Assembly: GCA_963932465.1 (NCBI GenBank) | Contig: OZ010787.1 | Coordinates: 29,392,087 to 29,456,086, forward strand | Direction: 5' to 3' | DNA: 64,000 nucleotides | From: Maratus speciosus | Taxonomy: Eukaryota; Arthropoda; Arachnida; Araneae; Salticidae | In this document: positions 34,685 to 45,374 of the stretch, in pieces | Layout: the number at the start of each line of letters is the position of its first letter | Numbering within the stretch: position 1 is the stretch's first letter | Notes under the pieces: generated by a model | Told to the model about the DNA's origin: nothing | Databases searched by the model: none | What the model saw: only the letters and a program-made list of their open reading frames with translations | Position numbers and translations under genes: made by a program

Positions 34685-36105
34685 GCTCTTCAATTGATGA
34701 TGGTCCATATGTGGATATCCGCAAAGACCCTTCCACTAGTTAAATTAAATCTGTTAAGTCTGCCATCAAGTCTTCTTCCATTATTCCTGCTAACTTTAAG
34801 AAGTCTCTTATTCCGTCTATTGTGCATTGTGCCAGGTTTTATGCTTTACCTAAGATCCATAAACCTAACATTTCTTTTATACCTATTGTTTCTGATATCG
34901 GTACAGCTTCTTATAAGCTTGCCAAATGTTTAGTTTCTGTTTTTTCACCACTTTTGAGCAGTAACTGTTTCACTCTTAAGAATTCTTTTGATTTTGTTAA
35001 AAAACTTCATAATTTTAATCCGCAGGGTCACATGATGGTTTCTTTTGATGTTAAATCATTAGTTGCAAATGTTCCGGGGGGGGGATCTTTAGATTGCCTC
35101 AAGAAAAGGCTTTGCGAATTCCATTTCTCTTACATTGAAATCCAGGAACTTATCCTTCTCACTCGCGCTTGCTTGTCGCAAAATACTTTTGTTTTCAATA
35201 ATAATTTCTTTCGTGTGATTGCCGGTTTGGCTATGGGCTATGAGTAATCCTCTTAGTCCAATTTTATGCGATATTTATATGCACTATTTTGAGGTCAAAC
35301 TTTTTGAAATTTTAAAATTTCCGTTCTATGTTCGTTATGTTGATGATGTTTATGTCCTGGTTGAAATGAATTCGGGTATTAATTATATTCTCTCTATTAT
35401 GAATTCCATTGATCCCTGCATTCAATTTACCTCAGAAATTGAGACCAATAACTGTCTTTCTTTCCTGGATGTCCTTGTTATTCGTTTTAAAAATGGCTTT
35501 CAGACTACCGTCTTTTGTAAACCTTTTCCTTCGAGTATCCCACCTCACAGGTATTCTTCTCATCGCCCTAACCAGAAATTCTCTGCTTTGAATACTTTTG
35601 TTTTTCGGGCTACCAATATTTGTTCCACTCGTCAGTTACTTAGTGCTGAACTTACTTACCTTGGAGCTATTGCTGTTGATCATGGTTATTCCTCTTATTA
35701 ATTCTATTTATAAGAAATTATCGAGATCCTGCCATTCTGAAAAGCATTTTAATTCCAACTCTAATACTTCAGTTGTGATACCATTTTTTCCTAAAATCAG
35801 TCAGCAAGTTGCTAAAATCTTAAGAAGGTTTGATTTTAATGTTATTTTTTCTCCTGTTAATAAAATCACTTTTTCAAATCTCAAACACCGCGTTGATCGC
35901 CTAGATAACTGGGTTATTTACCAAATCTCTTGCCAGTGTGGCCTTTCTTATATTGGCCAGACTAAACGTGCTCTTAGATTTCATTTAAAAGAGCATGAAG
36001 GTTATGTTAAAAATCAGGAGCTCAAACATTCTTCTATTGCTCAACATTCTTGGTCTTCCTAACATAGGTTCGATTTTTCCTCAGCCATCATTATCCAAAA
36101 ATGTT

Positions 36106-36524
36106 CTTCTAACCTTTATCTTGATTTTTGGGAAGCTTACCACATCACTAAAAATTCCCACTCTTTAGTCAATGACTTATCTAGTACTCCTGATTTTCCA
36201 AGTATTTGAAAAGCATTAATTTAATTTCCCCCTTCTTTGGTTTTTTCTCTCCTTCTCCAGGAGATGTCGCTTCTTGTCCACCCAGTTTTTTCCACTGCTT
36301 TTCTCTCATTGGTTGTTTTTGGTGCTTTCTCTACCCGCATAGGGTATATAAGCCAGCACGTCTCTTTCTATCATTTTGCTCAGCCTTGCTTTTTCTAGCA
36401 CGCTGTTCCTTTTTCCCCTATCTTGCACTGAAGAAGAATCTCGCTAGTAGATTCGAAACAGCTGTTTGTTGATTTTCATGTGTTATTTGTGCATTTTTAA
36501 ACGTTAGTTTTTCTGCTTTTTAAA
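36106..36524 (+). repeat. Penelope pseudo-LTR, right
   Basis: Inverted partner of 33188-33602. Contains a TATA-like GGGTATATAAGCC near 36346 and the plus-strand hammerhead-like motif at 36423-36468. Confidence 0.82.
36423..36468 (+). ncRNA. Hammerhead-like motif in right pseudo-LTR
   Basis: Same layout as the left copy: CTGAAGA at 36428, stem II 36436-36441 with 36449-36454, GAAA at 36455, then palindromic ACAGCTGT. The two copies keep the stem-core-stem arrangement while the loop differs by one base. Confidence 0.6.
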
Positions 36525-36586
36525 GTTTATAGGTGTTATAAAATTGTAAAATGTTTAATAGTTTTTACTTTCTTCTATGTACATAG

Positions 36587-36737
36587 CATGGCTGACAACT
36601 TTTACGATTTTCTCCTACTACAATTTTTTAACAGAAAAATTTTCCTTTCTTAATGCCTAAATTTCGGTGGTTGAATACGACAAATTTTTCTGCTTAAAAA
36701 TAGTGGCGGGAAAAAAGCGTAAAAGTTGGCAACTATG
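36587..36737. mobile_element. Foldback MITE
   Basis: Ends CATGGCTGACAACTTTTACG and CGTAAAAGTTGGCAACTATG, with GTACA directly following on the right and GTACATAG on the left as a partial duplication. Core-like centre (CTACTACAATTTTTTAAC to AAAATAGTGGCGGG). Same end type as 10325-10505. Confidence 0.72.
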
Positions 36738-38220
36738 GTACAGTAAGAATGTACTAGAATCGTAAAAAAAAAATAAAAATAAATAAAAATAAAAAATCGA
36801 CCTCTTTGTTTTGATGGCATTACACATCTTGGAATGTCCTCAACACGATTTGATTATTTTTGAAAAGGTTTTCCTGCCTGTCTGTTTGTATCTCTGTCTG
36901 TCTGGCGTCCGTGTGTATGTAACAAATAATGTGAGAGCATTACCTTAATCACTAATGCACGAAATTTCATCTAATTAAGTTTTCTGTTAGATATAAATTT
37001 GTGCTGATTAGGTTTGTTTGTATATCGCTCTAATGATGACGCCTTTATGCGGTGTTTTTCTCGATTTCAGCGATAAGTGTATCTCTGCACGTATTGCATG
37101 GGGTCCTATTGATTTAGTACTCAGTTAGCAATGGCATACATTAGTACTGATTATGTTTTATTATTGGGGCATGCGTCGAAAGTGCAATTAACAGATGTGT
37201 TTTTTTATTTTACGATTTCTGTGATCTGGGCATCTATGAAATGGAATACCACGAAGTTTAATATATATTTATAAAAACTTATAACCATTCAATTTTGGTT
37301 TCGTTAACACAACAAAAGTGTCTGAGAAGCCATTTTTTGCGATATACTTTGTAGCTGTGTCTCAATTTGTATTGGTAAGATATACACCAAATTTCATATT
37401 TGAAGTTATTAAGGTGTCCGGGATACAAAAATCCTCTAATTTTCTTAAAAAATTATTAATATTTGTGCATTAAAAATTTCTTTTTTCTTCTTCTTAAAAT
37501 GACGTTTAAATCATGTTTCTATCTTAATTAGAACAGGAAATATTAATTTTATCGTTTTGGTTTGTTTTCAAAATCTAGTTTTCAAGCAATGGTTGTCCTG
37601 GGAACGACTTCTTCTAGAAATGCGTTTTTCTCCATGATATTTTTACCACCATTTAACGTATTTAAATTGTTATAAGTCAAAAACTGTTAAAGATAAATTG
37701 TTCAAACTTTGAGCATGGCTTTTCTAATTGTTTTACATTAAGTTTGATTAAGTAAATTTGGAAAAAAAATTTCTTTTGAAAGTATGTTTTTTTTTCAAGT
37801 TAAATAAGCTTTTTTTAATTTAAATGTTTTGATATTTTTTAATTAATAATTTTAAAAATGCTGAATCGAAATTAAAACTTATATATTTCTGTTTACTTAA
37901 ATGAAAAATCTTAAATTCTACAAGTAATATTTAAATTTATAACGATTTTAAATTACCCCACTTTTTTAATAAATTATAAACTTTAAATGAGAAAAAAAAA
38001 TGAGAAGTTTTATCATATGATTTTGTTTAAAAATGATATGGTTAATCATCACAATAAAAATTCAAAATTTTAACTCAATAAATAAAAAATAATTTAAAAT
38101 GTGTCCCAGACCCCGTTCATAGAAAATATATCTATTGGTTCAATTTGGTATTTCAGTACCCAACAAGTGACGATGTTAAACTGCTTTTTGTTTCAGGTAC
38201 TGAGCACTGTCACTCGCAGT
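36738..38220. other. Unassigned stretch
   Basis: No gene or repeat recognised. AT-rich with an A/TAAA-rich part near 36763-36800. Confidence 0.4.
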
Positions 38221-38425
38221 TAACACCTTAAAGGGCTGTAGTTCATTTTTAAAAACTTAATTTCAGTTTCTTGATGCCCGTGTGGCACCAGAATTTTGGA
38301 AGGAATTTTTTTATTATGTACGTGAATAAAATATTTTTTTTAAATATATTTGTTCGTAAATTCTGGTATCATTCAATCACTTCAGCATTCTGTCAATATA
38401 AGTACATTATTTATGAAAGGGATAA
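38221..38425. mobile_element. TTAA MITE with one decayed end
   Basis: Starts TTAACACCTTAAAGGGCTG and ends ATGAAAGGGATAA (TTAA changed to ATAA). Core GGCACCAGAATTTTGG to AAATTCTGGTATCATT. Confidence 0.65.
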
Positions 38426-39515
38426 ATTCAAACAAATGCACCATACTTACTAATTGTATTAGTGTAACAGCACTGGATAAATTATAATATTAAAGTAACG
38501 TAGAAAACGTTTGGTGATGGTCAGAACATACTTTACATTATTTTGTCGATAATTTAGTCATTGCAACCGAGGTAGGTTATTAGTGCACTATGTTAAAATT
38601 TTAAATTTTCCAAATTATAATGATTATTTACAGTTCAAAGATAAAATATTATATTTCTGATAACTTTATCTAGATTTTAAAAATTGCTATACATTTTTAA
38701 GTTATGTCCATTGAAGTTGAGATAATTTATATGTCTATAAATATATGACTGCTTCATTAAACTCTTGTGTAATTATCATTAAAAGTAAACAAATATATGC
38801 TGAAAGAAATAATTAACATGATAAAATATGATTGCAGAATTACGCTAAATTTTGAAAGTTTTTTTTTTTTATTATTATTGGTCTCTTTTCCCGGCGGAAA
38901 TTGAAAAAAAAGCAAAAAAAAAAACCTTATATTTATTAAGTTCTTTATTTGTTTAATTTACATCGAAGAGTGTGTTAGTGGGGGAGGGGGGATTTCCTTT
39001 CGGCAAATTAAATGAGAGGAAACTTTTCTCTTGCTTTAATTCCAATGAAACAACACGAAATGCTGCAAAAAACCTGCTAATTACATATAAAAATGTATGC
39101 AGCAGTGATTAAATTAAAGCAAAAAAAAAAAAAAAATCTTTAACAATTATTGAACTGAATGCATCACAAACTTCTAGCAAATGGAATAATGGCATTTAAC
39201 AAAAAATACAATTGCATGCATTAATTAAATTTAATATCTCGTTTAAGGGTGAAAAATTATATATATACTACGTTATTGATTAAATACAGTTTCTTTGAAA
39301 ACACATACATTGATGGTGATTTATTGTTATACTATAAAGACAAATGCGATACTTGGTAAAAAAAAAAAATTGCTGTTTTTTATGTTCAAATCAATACGTG
39401 TAGCATCAAGTACATGATGAATAGTAAATTAATGATCATGTTAATACAGTAAAATAATGTTCTCATAAGTAAATCTGTTTTGTCTTAAAAGTAAAATAAA
39501 AAAGGTTTTTCTTTC
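38426..39515. other. Unassigned stretch
   Basis: AT-rich with A runs near 38916, 39120 and 39360. No gene supported. Confidence 0.4.
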
Positions 39516-39723
39516 TTAACCCTAGAACTACCGGAAATTTTACTCAAGTTTTATAAAAACATTCTACACCAGAATTTTTACTTAAAACTATTTAATTTGT
39601 TTATTTAACTTATTATTGTCTGATTTATACATTTAGTTTGTTTTGAAGAAATTTCTGGTTTGAATAAATATTTTGAATGTACATGTCGGGTCCAATGGAC
39701 CCGTCTGGTAGACGGAAGGTTAA
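39516..39723 (-). mobile_element. TTAA MITE, family A, copy 3
   Basis: Almost identical to 8135-8342 (same orientation) and 1049-1256 (opposite), with GGGTCCAATGGACCC near the right end. The close similarity of three copies suggests recent activity of this family. Confidence 0.88.
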
Positions 39724-39971
39724 AGCTACTTTCTTTTTAGATCCTGACTGTAATAATTATTTGTAAATTATTAAATATGCCTATTGTGCACCGTCACATT
39801 TCATACCACAAGGTTTTATTTTTCAATAAGTATGGGACTTAAAGATATAAAACACAGCATAAATGCATTAATGCACTTTATCCAATAGCTTTAAATAGTA
39901 TAATCCATAAACAAAAGAATACTAGTAAAAGTTTCCCTTAGTCTTAAAAAAATATATTTTTTCAAAATCTA

Positions 39972-40183
39972 CTAACCCTTTCCGACGCAGTGGTCCCAGT
40001 CTGCGACACCTAATTTAAATTCCAAACTTACAAATGGTACCAAGAATATTTTAATAAAATTTTGCTTTTACAATGAAATTAGTAACAAGTTTTTAATTTC
40101 TAAAAAAGTCTTTTGTAAATTCCGGTATCTGTCAACCATTTCATCATTTTACAACAAAATTTATTTGTTCCGGAAAGGGTTAA
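39972..40183. mobile_element. TTAA MITE, first of a chain
   Basis: Left end CTAACCCTTTCCGACGCAG (TTAA changed to CTAA), right end TCCGGAAAGGGTTAA. Hairpin CGCAG/CTGCG around GGTCCC. Core GGTACCAAGAATATT to AAATTCCGGTATCTG. Its right TTAA (40180-40183) is also the left TTAA of the next element. Confidence 0.8.
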
Positions 40184-40629
40184 CCCAAAGCGATATAAGT
40201 AAGCATCCTATCTTAAATGGGAGAAGTAACCGCAAGATTAAAAGCGAGGTCACATCAATCAAGGTCATGCGCCACGTAGCGGATGGAGTATGAACTACAG
40301 GTAGATACCTAACTGTTTTCTTACTCACACCACTCAAATTTTAAAGTTTTTTTCAGCTTGATTAATAACTGATGTGCTTCTGATAAGGCAAAGAAAACTT
40401 CGTGGTGTCAAGTGCATCTGGATACCCCTCTCGCTGCCCCATTATTTTGCAATAAATGTGGCAAACAAAATTCATTTCCTTGAGTGACTAAATATTTAGA
40501 AAGTACGTGTCACACTAAAAGCCCGCGTATGTGAATTATCACTCCGTCCACAAGGTGGCGCAGCTATGTTAATTTACGCCTGATTCACGCATTAAGTTTG
40601 TTCGCTTACTTATAACGCTTTGGGGTTAA
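40180..40629. mobile_element. 450 bp TTAA element, second of a chain
   Basis: Ends TTAACCCAAAGCGATATAAG and CTTATAACGCTTTGGGGTTAA, continuing as AAGC/GCTT. The middle has a core-like unit, CACACCACTCAAATTTTAA to TTCGTGGTGTCAAG with GATAAGGCAAAG. Confidence 0.82.
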
Positions 40630-40735
40630 CCCTTTAGCCGGTGGTGTGAACACAAAAGGACACCTAATTTTAATTCCAAAACTGATAAACGACACCAAGA
40701 ATATTTAATTAAAATTTTCCTTCTATGTCCCAGCT
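40626..40735. mobile_element. Truncated TTAA MITE, third of a chain
   Basis: Starts TTAACCCTTTAGCCGGTGG, has hairpin GGTGT/ACACC and the left half of a core (GACACCAAGAATATTTAAT). It is cut off near 40735 by the next repeat. Similar in layout to 39972-40183. Confidence 0.65.
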
Positions 40736-40985
40736 AAAAATGAACTGCAGTTTTTCTACAGAAGTGGAGTATTTTTGATGTTTTTCTATAGTCAACTATA
40801 GATTTTCTGTAGTGCAATCTCGACTATAAAAATACTTTAGAAATTCTGCGGCTAATGTGGCGTAATTTTGTGGTCCTTTATTTCAAAAATTCTCTGTGCT
40901 ATTAACCTCAAAAATACTATAGTTTAAGTGAAGTCATCATAAACTTTTAAAATAATGAGATTTTGCGTCTGTAGTAATACAGCAG
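40736..40985. repeat. Diverged foldback related to 63765-64000
   Basis: CTGCAGTTTTTCTACAG, ACTATAGATTTTCTGTAGTG and TTCTGCGGCTAATGTGGCG resemble the repeated phrases of the foldback at the end of the window. Confidence 0.45.
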
Positions 40986-41079
40986 TATTGAAGTAATTTC
41001 ATCTCTTTAATTTTACCAGTTTCCCGTCTTTCTCTTAGTGTTTAATTATTTTACTTGGCCGAAAAGTATAAATTTTATT

Positions 41080-42650
41080 ATGTGTTAATCAGAGAAAAAG
41101 AAATTATTTAGTTAAAACCAAATGTCAAAATCCACGAGGGAATGCCGATAACCTCGGGCTACATCTCCCTCACCCCCCCCCCCCCCACAAAAAATTACAC
41201 TGTTTTTAACCTGACTTTATGATAAAGTTTAAATACATAAACATAAAAAACACTCGACCGAAATTAACTACTAAGAGTGAGATATAGGGGGGGGGGGGTG
41301 AATCTCTCCCCCAACAGAAAAATTCTTAGTTTCTATTTAATTTTAAGCTATACGGAATAAATAAATTTTACTATATTTTTCAAAATCGGAGAAAATAATA
41401 TAATTCCATTAATTAAATTTCAGACTTCAGGGATTGGCATGGTCCTTCCATCCCCCCCACCCTCCTTAACGGAATTTTTTTATTTCTTTTATTTTAAAAT
41501 GTTGAAAAAGAATGAATTTTACTATGCATTTCATAAAAAAAAAGAAAGAAAAAAAGAAAATTTAATTACTTAAATTTCAAAATCCAGGGAAGGGAAATGG
41601 CTTTTCTCTTATCCCCCTCCCCACCCCCAGGCATTTTATTTTAAAATACTGAAAAAGAATGAATTTTACTATGCATTTCATAAAAAAAGAAAATTTAATT
41701 ACTTAAATTTCAAAATCCAGGGAAGGGAAATGGCTTTTTTCTCCTATCCCCTCTTCCCCCCCCTTCCACCGCTCAACTGATATTTCTGATATACTGCTTC
41801 TCTTTTATTTTAAGTTTCTGAATATAAATAAATTTTACTATGTACAAAATCGGAGAAAAAGAAAATTCAGTTACATATATGTTTCAAAATCCAGGGAGTA
41901 ACAATGACTCCCCTAGGCTCCCCTCTTTTAACGGAAAATTTTGGTTACCTTACTTTTTAAGTTTCTCGCAAAGAATAAATTTTACTATGTTTTTCAAAAC
42001 AGGAGAGAAAAAATTGGGTTACTTAAATTGAAATATCTAGGGAGAGGTAATTGGTCTCCTATGCCACCTTCGCCTAAACGGAAATTCTTGTTTCCTTTTT
42101 TTTAAGTTACTCGAAAAAAAATAAATTCTTCTATGTTTTCAAAATAGGAAAAAAAGAAAACTTAGTTTATACAATTTCAAAATACAGGGAAGGGCAATGG
42201 GCCTCCTATACCGTTCCCTCAACTGAAACTTTTTAGTTCCTCTTTTAATTTAAGTTAGTCGAAATAAATAAATTTCACTATTTCAAAACCGGTAGAAAAA
42301 AAATTAGTTACTTATATTTTAAAATCTGGGAGGAACAAATGACTGTTCTATAACCCCCCCCCCCCACACCTCCTGACGGAAAATTCTTGGTTTCTTTTTT
42401 TTTAGTCACTCGCAAAGAATAAATTTTATTATGTTTTTCAAAATAAGAAAATAAAATTAGTTACTTACTTCAAAATCTACGGAGGGGTAGTTGCTCTCCT
42501 TTGCCCCCCTCCTCCCCTAAACGGAAAATTCCAGCTTCCCTTTTTTTAAACATACTCGAAAGAAATAAATTCTACTGTGTTTTTCAAAAGCAGAATTTTT
42601 TTTTTTTACTTTAATTTCAAAATCCAATGAGGAGGCATCCCCCCCCCCTT
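41080..42650. repeat. Degenerate tandem array, ~10 units
   Basis: Units of about 135-190 bp recur, each with TTTCAAAATCCAGGGA, a C-rich CTCCCCCT-type stretch, an ACGGAAAATTCTT-like phrase and AATAAATTTTACTATG followed by TTTTTCAAAA. Starts are near 41125, 41420, 41570, 41705, 41880, 42020, 42175, 42312, 42470 and 42610. C and A runs vary between units. No coding. Confidence 0.8.
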
Positions 42651-43083
42651 TTTTTCTTTTTCATAGCACACCCGGACCCGAATTTATTAAATGCACAATT
42701 TGCCCTTCTCCCCGAAAATACATGACTCCCAGTTCGTATGAAAATTACTTCTACTTTATAAAAACGAATGAAAAAAAAATAATTCTTATTAAATATTTTA
42801 TTTTAAATTTACATTGGAATATTTGATTATTGTTCACGCAGCTGAGGCTGCATTTCTGACTGTAAATAAATATTTATTATTTAAATTAATTTTTAATTAT
42901 AATTGATTTAATAATTATTAATAATATTTATAATTAATAATTATTGATATTTAATATAATATTAATTATATATTACATAATATGAATAATATAATTTAAA
43001 TAATTAATATTTATAATTAATAATTTTTAATAATATATAATAAATTAATATTATTTAAATAATATTTTTTATTCTAAATTCTG
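42651..43083. other. AT-only low-complexity stretch
   Basis: About 42862-43080 is almost pure A and T (ATTAATATTTATAATTAATA type). Confidence 0.6.
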
Positions 43084-43236
43084 TCCGGGATGCAGATACA
43101 TTTTGCGCTGTTAGCGAAACGAGATTGACCAATCAGAAGCTCACATTTCGCGAACTTTTCCCTGTTTTAAGGAAGCAAGCTTTCTGATTGGTCGATCTCG
43201 TTTCGCTAACAGCGAAAAATCTATCTGGATTCCGGC
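43084..43236. mobile_element. 153 bp foldback MITE
   Basis: Arms pair CGCTGTTAGCGAAACGAGAT (43107) with ATCTCGTTTCGCTAACAGCG (43191), and ACCAATCAGAA with TTCTGATTGGT. The GC content is higher than its surroundings. No target duplication was identified. Confidence 0.75.
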
Positions 43237-43498
43237 GGATGAAGCAGTAGTGCTCGTACAACTCAACTTTCGATCTAGGCGGCGGAATGTTTTATTTACA
43301 ATACATGTGACTCGCGATTCGACCTTCGTCTTTTTTTCATATCCCGTTTTGTTCGTATTATGCTTTCGCGTTAATTATTATTATTATTATTTTTAAATGA
43401 ATGTCAATAACCATAACATTGCGAATATTATGTACCGAGCTAATTTTTTAAAGAACTGACACCATGCCCGTTCGGTTTTTGCGTTCGTGTTCGTATAC
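43237..43498. other. Flank of the LTR element
   Basis: Short stretch without gene. It ends in TATAC (43494-43498), the left copy of the target duplication. Confidence 0.5.
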
Positions 43499-45147
43499 TG
43501 CTGGGCAACATATAACTATGATATGTTCCCGCACCATGTTGGTTAAATCAAAGTAAAATTGCGTAATTTGTTATTTCTGTTTGTATAAATATTTTTTATA
43601 AAATATAATTATGAGTGTAAAATTATAATGTTTATATATTTAAGTAAAATAAGAGTGTAAGTTCATACAAAAATTATTAAGTTGATTTTAAATAGTAAAT
43701 ATATTTTTTTAAAAAATTGTTGTATTGTAAAATGAATGTATAACGTTGAATGGAGTTCGGATCTCAGACAACAACAATAGCCAGACGCCATGGTGTCGTT
43801 TTATGACAAGCCAATGGAAAGTGGTGTATAATTAGAAATCGTAAAATCATAAAAACGTTGGAATCAATTTATGGCCTCAATAAAAGTGTTGGGATAAATT
43901 TATGACTTTTCAGACCACCCAAACTTTAAGGCAGATAATAATATTAAAGTATATGTAAGGGGCCATTTGCAGACTGCTAGCTAATAGGCCTATCGAAGTA
44001 TAATAAAAAATCTTCTCACATCCAATAACAGTGGACTAGACAAAAATAGTTCCACCCACTGCAGGAGCTGGTGTGCAAGAAGAATAAGGTTTAAAAAAGA
44101 TAGTCTGAAAAAAGATGTAGAGGACGCAGGAGCTCTCCTGAAAGCCCGTGCAATGAGTCCCGTAAGTCCTAGTAAAGCCCAGGCGAGATGGACATATCGG
44201 AGCGAGCCTAATCGAGCCTAATCAAGCCTAATTGAGGATGTCTTCCTGAGGTACCTATCGGAGTGAGCCTAATCAAGCCAAATTGAGGATGTTTTCCTGA
44301 TGTACATATCAGAGTGATCCTAATCAAGCCAAATTGAGGATGCGTTCCTGATGACACATTGCCATGATCCTAAGCAACGCAACAACTCGGAATTTGATGA
44401 ATAAAGGCCACCATCCCGTATATTAAAAGAAGGTACTATTTTAAACATTTTCTTTTACCACTTAAGATCATATGAAAAATCACAAAAATACTTTTCTGAT
44501 ATTTTATGGTAGAGAGTAATCTGAGATCCGACAAAACCAATGATTAAATAAGATTAAGGTAATTTAAAAATGAAAGAGAATTATTCTTTTAGCAAAAAGA
44601 AACAATTATAATAATTAAAGTATATGAAAATATTGTCTTTTTTTTTTTAAAGATTAAATATACTTAAAATAATGAGAAGCAAACAAAAGTGTTGCTTTCT
44701 AATTTTTGAATTGATATTATGTTTTTCTGTATATAGTTATGTTCAATGTAAATAAAATATTTAATCAAGTTTTAAAAAGTTTCTGTAATTATTTAATTAA
44801 TAATATTTAAAGTGTGTCAATTTATTTTTTACAGCTTAAATTTTAGTTTAATTCATAAGTGGAAGAGTTCGTCTAAATAATTCACAACGCAAACTCTTAA
44901 TTTTCTTCGTAATTATTCAAATATAATAATTACCTTTTGACGCGAATTATAATTTAATATTATTAATGCTTCGCGTTGCTCTTCTACTAGAATTTAGGTA
45001 AATACGATCACTTATATTATTTGAATTTATCTAAGGTATATAAAATTATATACCAATTTGCTATGAGGTTGCTTGGATGATTTGGACCAATTAACAATTT
45101 TGAATAAATTTAATAGAAAATAAACAGGTGTAATTATCTGTCCAGCA
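43499..45147 (+). repeat. 5' LTR
   Basis: Begins TGCTGGGCAACATATAAC and ends ATTATCTGTCCAGCA, i.e. TGCTGG/CCAGCA inverted tips. Contains about three ~60 bp repeats (AGCCTAATCAAGCC, AATTGAGGATG, TTCCTGATG) at 44195-44370 and a TATA-like TATATAAAA at 45037. It differs from the 3' LTR at only a handful of positions that I noticed. Confidence 0.95.
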
Positions 45148-45157
45148 TCCCCCCCTT

Positions 45158-45350
45158 CATAGTAAAATGGTGCTCTGACTCAGGAACGATCATCTGAGGT
45201 CATTACATAGTAAAATGGTGCTCTGACTCAGGAACGATCATCTGAGGTCATTAGATAGTAAAATGGTGCTATGACTCAGGAACGATCATCTGAGGTCATT
45301 AGATAGTAAAATGGTGCTATGACTCAGGAACGTTCATCTGAGGTCATTAG
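45158..45350. repeat. Four 48 bp tandem repeats after the 5' LTR
   Basis: Units start at 45158, 45206, 45254 and 45302, each with TAGTAAAATGGTGCTCTGAC (CTAT in units 3 and 4) and ACTCAGGAACG. Each holds TGGTGCTNTGACTC, which could be a primer-binding-site-like element, but the first lies 20 nt from the LTR and I cannot match it to a tRNA. An (AAT)n run follows to 45374. Confidence 0.85.
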
Positions 45351-45374
45351 AAATAATAATAATAATAATAATAA

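Larger units (their letters stand above)
33676..36062 (+). pseudogene. Penelope-type RT with GIY-YIG nuclease
   Basis: The first block, 33676-34124, reads LIITNADKGGQIAFLDKSTY, typical of the region ahead of the RT core in Penelope elements. After the inserted MITE and ~350 bp without similarity, the RT fingers appear (YALPKIHKPNISFIPIVSD, about 34840-34900), then MMVSFDVKSLVANVP (about 35030) and, after a frameshift near 35240, the catalytic box YVRYVDDVYVLVE (about 35330; Y-V-D-D). A further frame change near 35690 leads to the C-terminal GIY-YIG endonuclease, WVIYQISCQCGLSYIGQTKR (about 35910-35970), with stop at 36060-36062. Frameshifts and the insertion make it a pseudogene. The family (Penelope, Neptune or other) cannot be decided by eye. 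Confidence 0.9.
33188..36524 (+). mobile_element. Penelope-like element
   Basis: A reverse-transcriptase and GIY-YIG coding region lies between inverted pseudo-LTR copies (33188-33602 and 36106-36524). This gene content and the inverted terminal copies are typical of Penelope-like elements. A TTAA MITE (34125-34332) and frameshifts break the gene, so the copy is dead. Confidence 0.88.

Noticed and set aside
45158..45350. CRISPR-like repeat array
   Set aside because: Units are contiguous without spacers and lie in the leader of an LTR retrotransposon in eukaryotic DNA.
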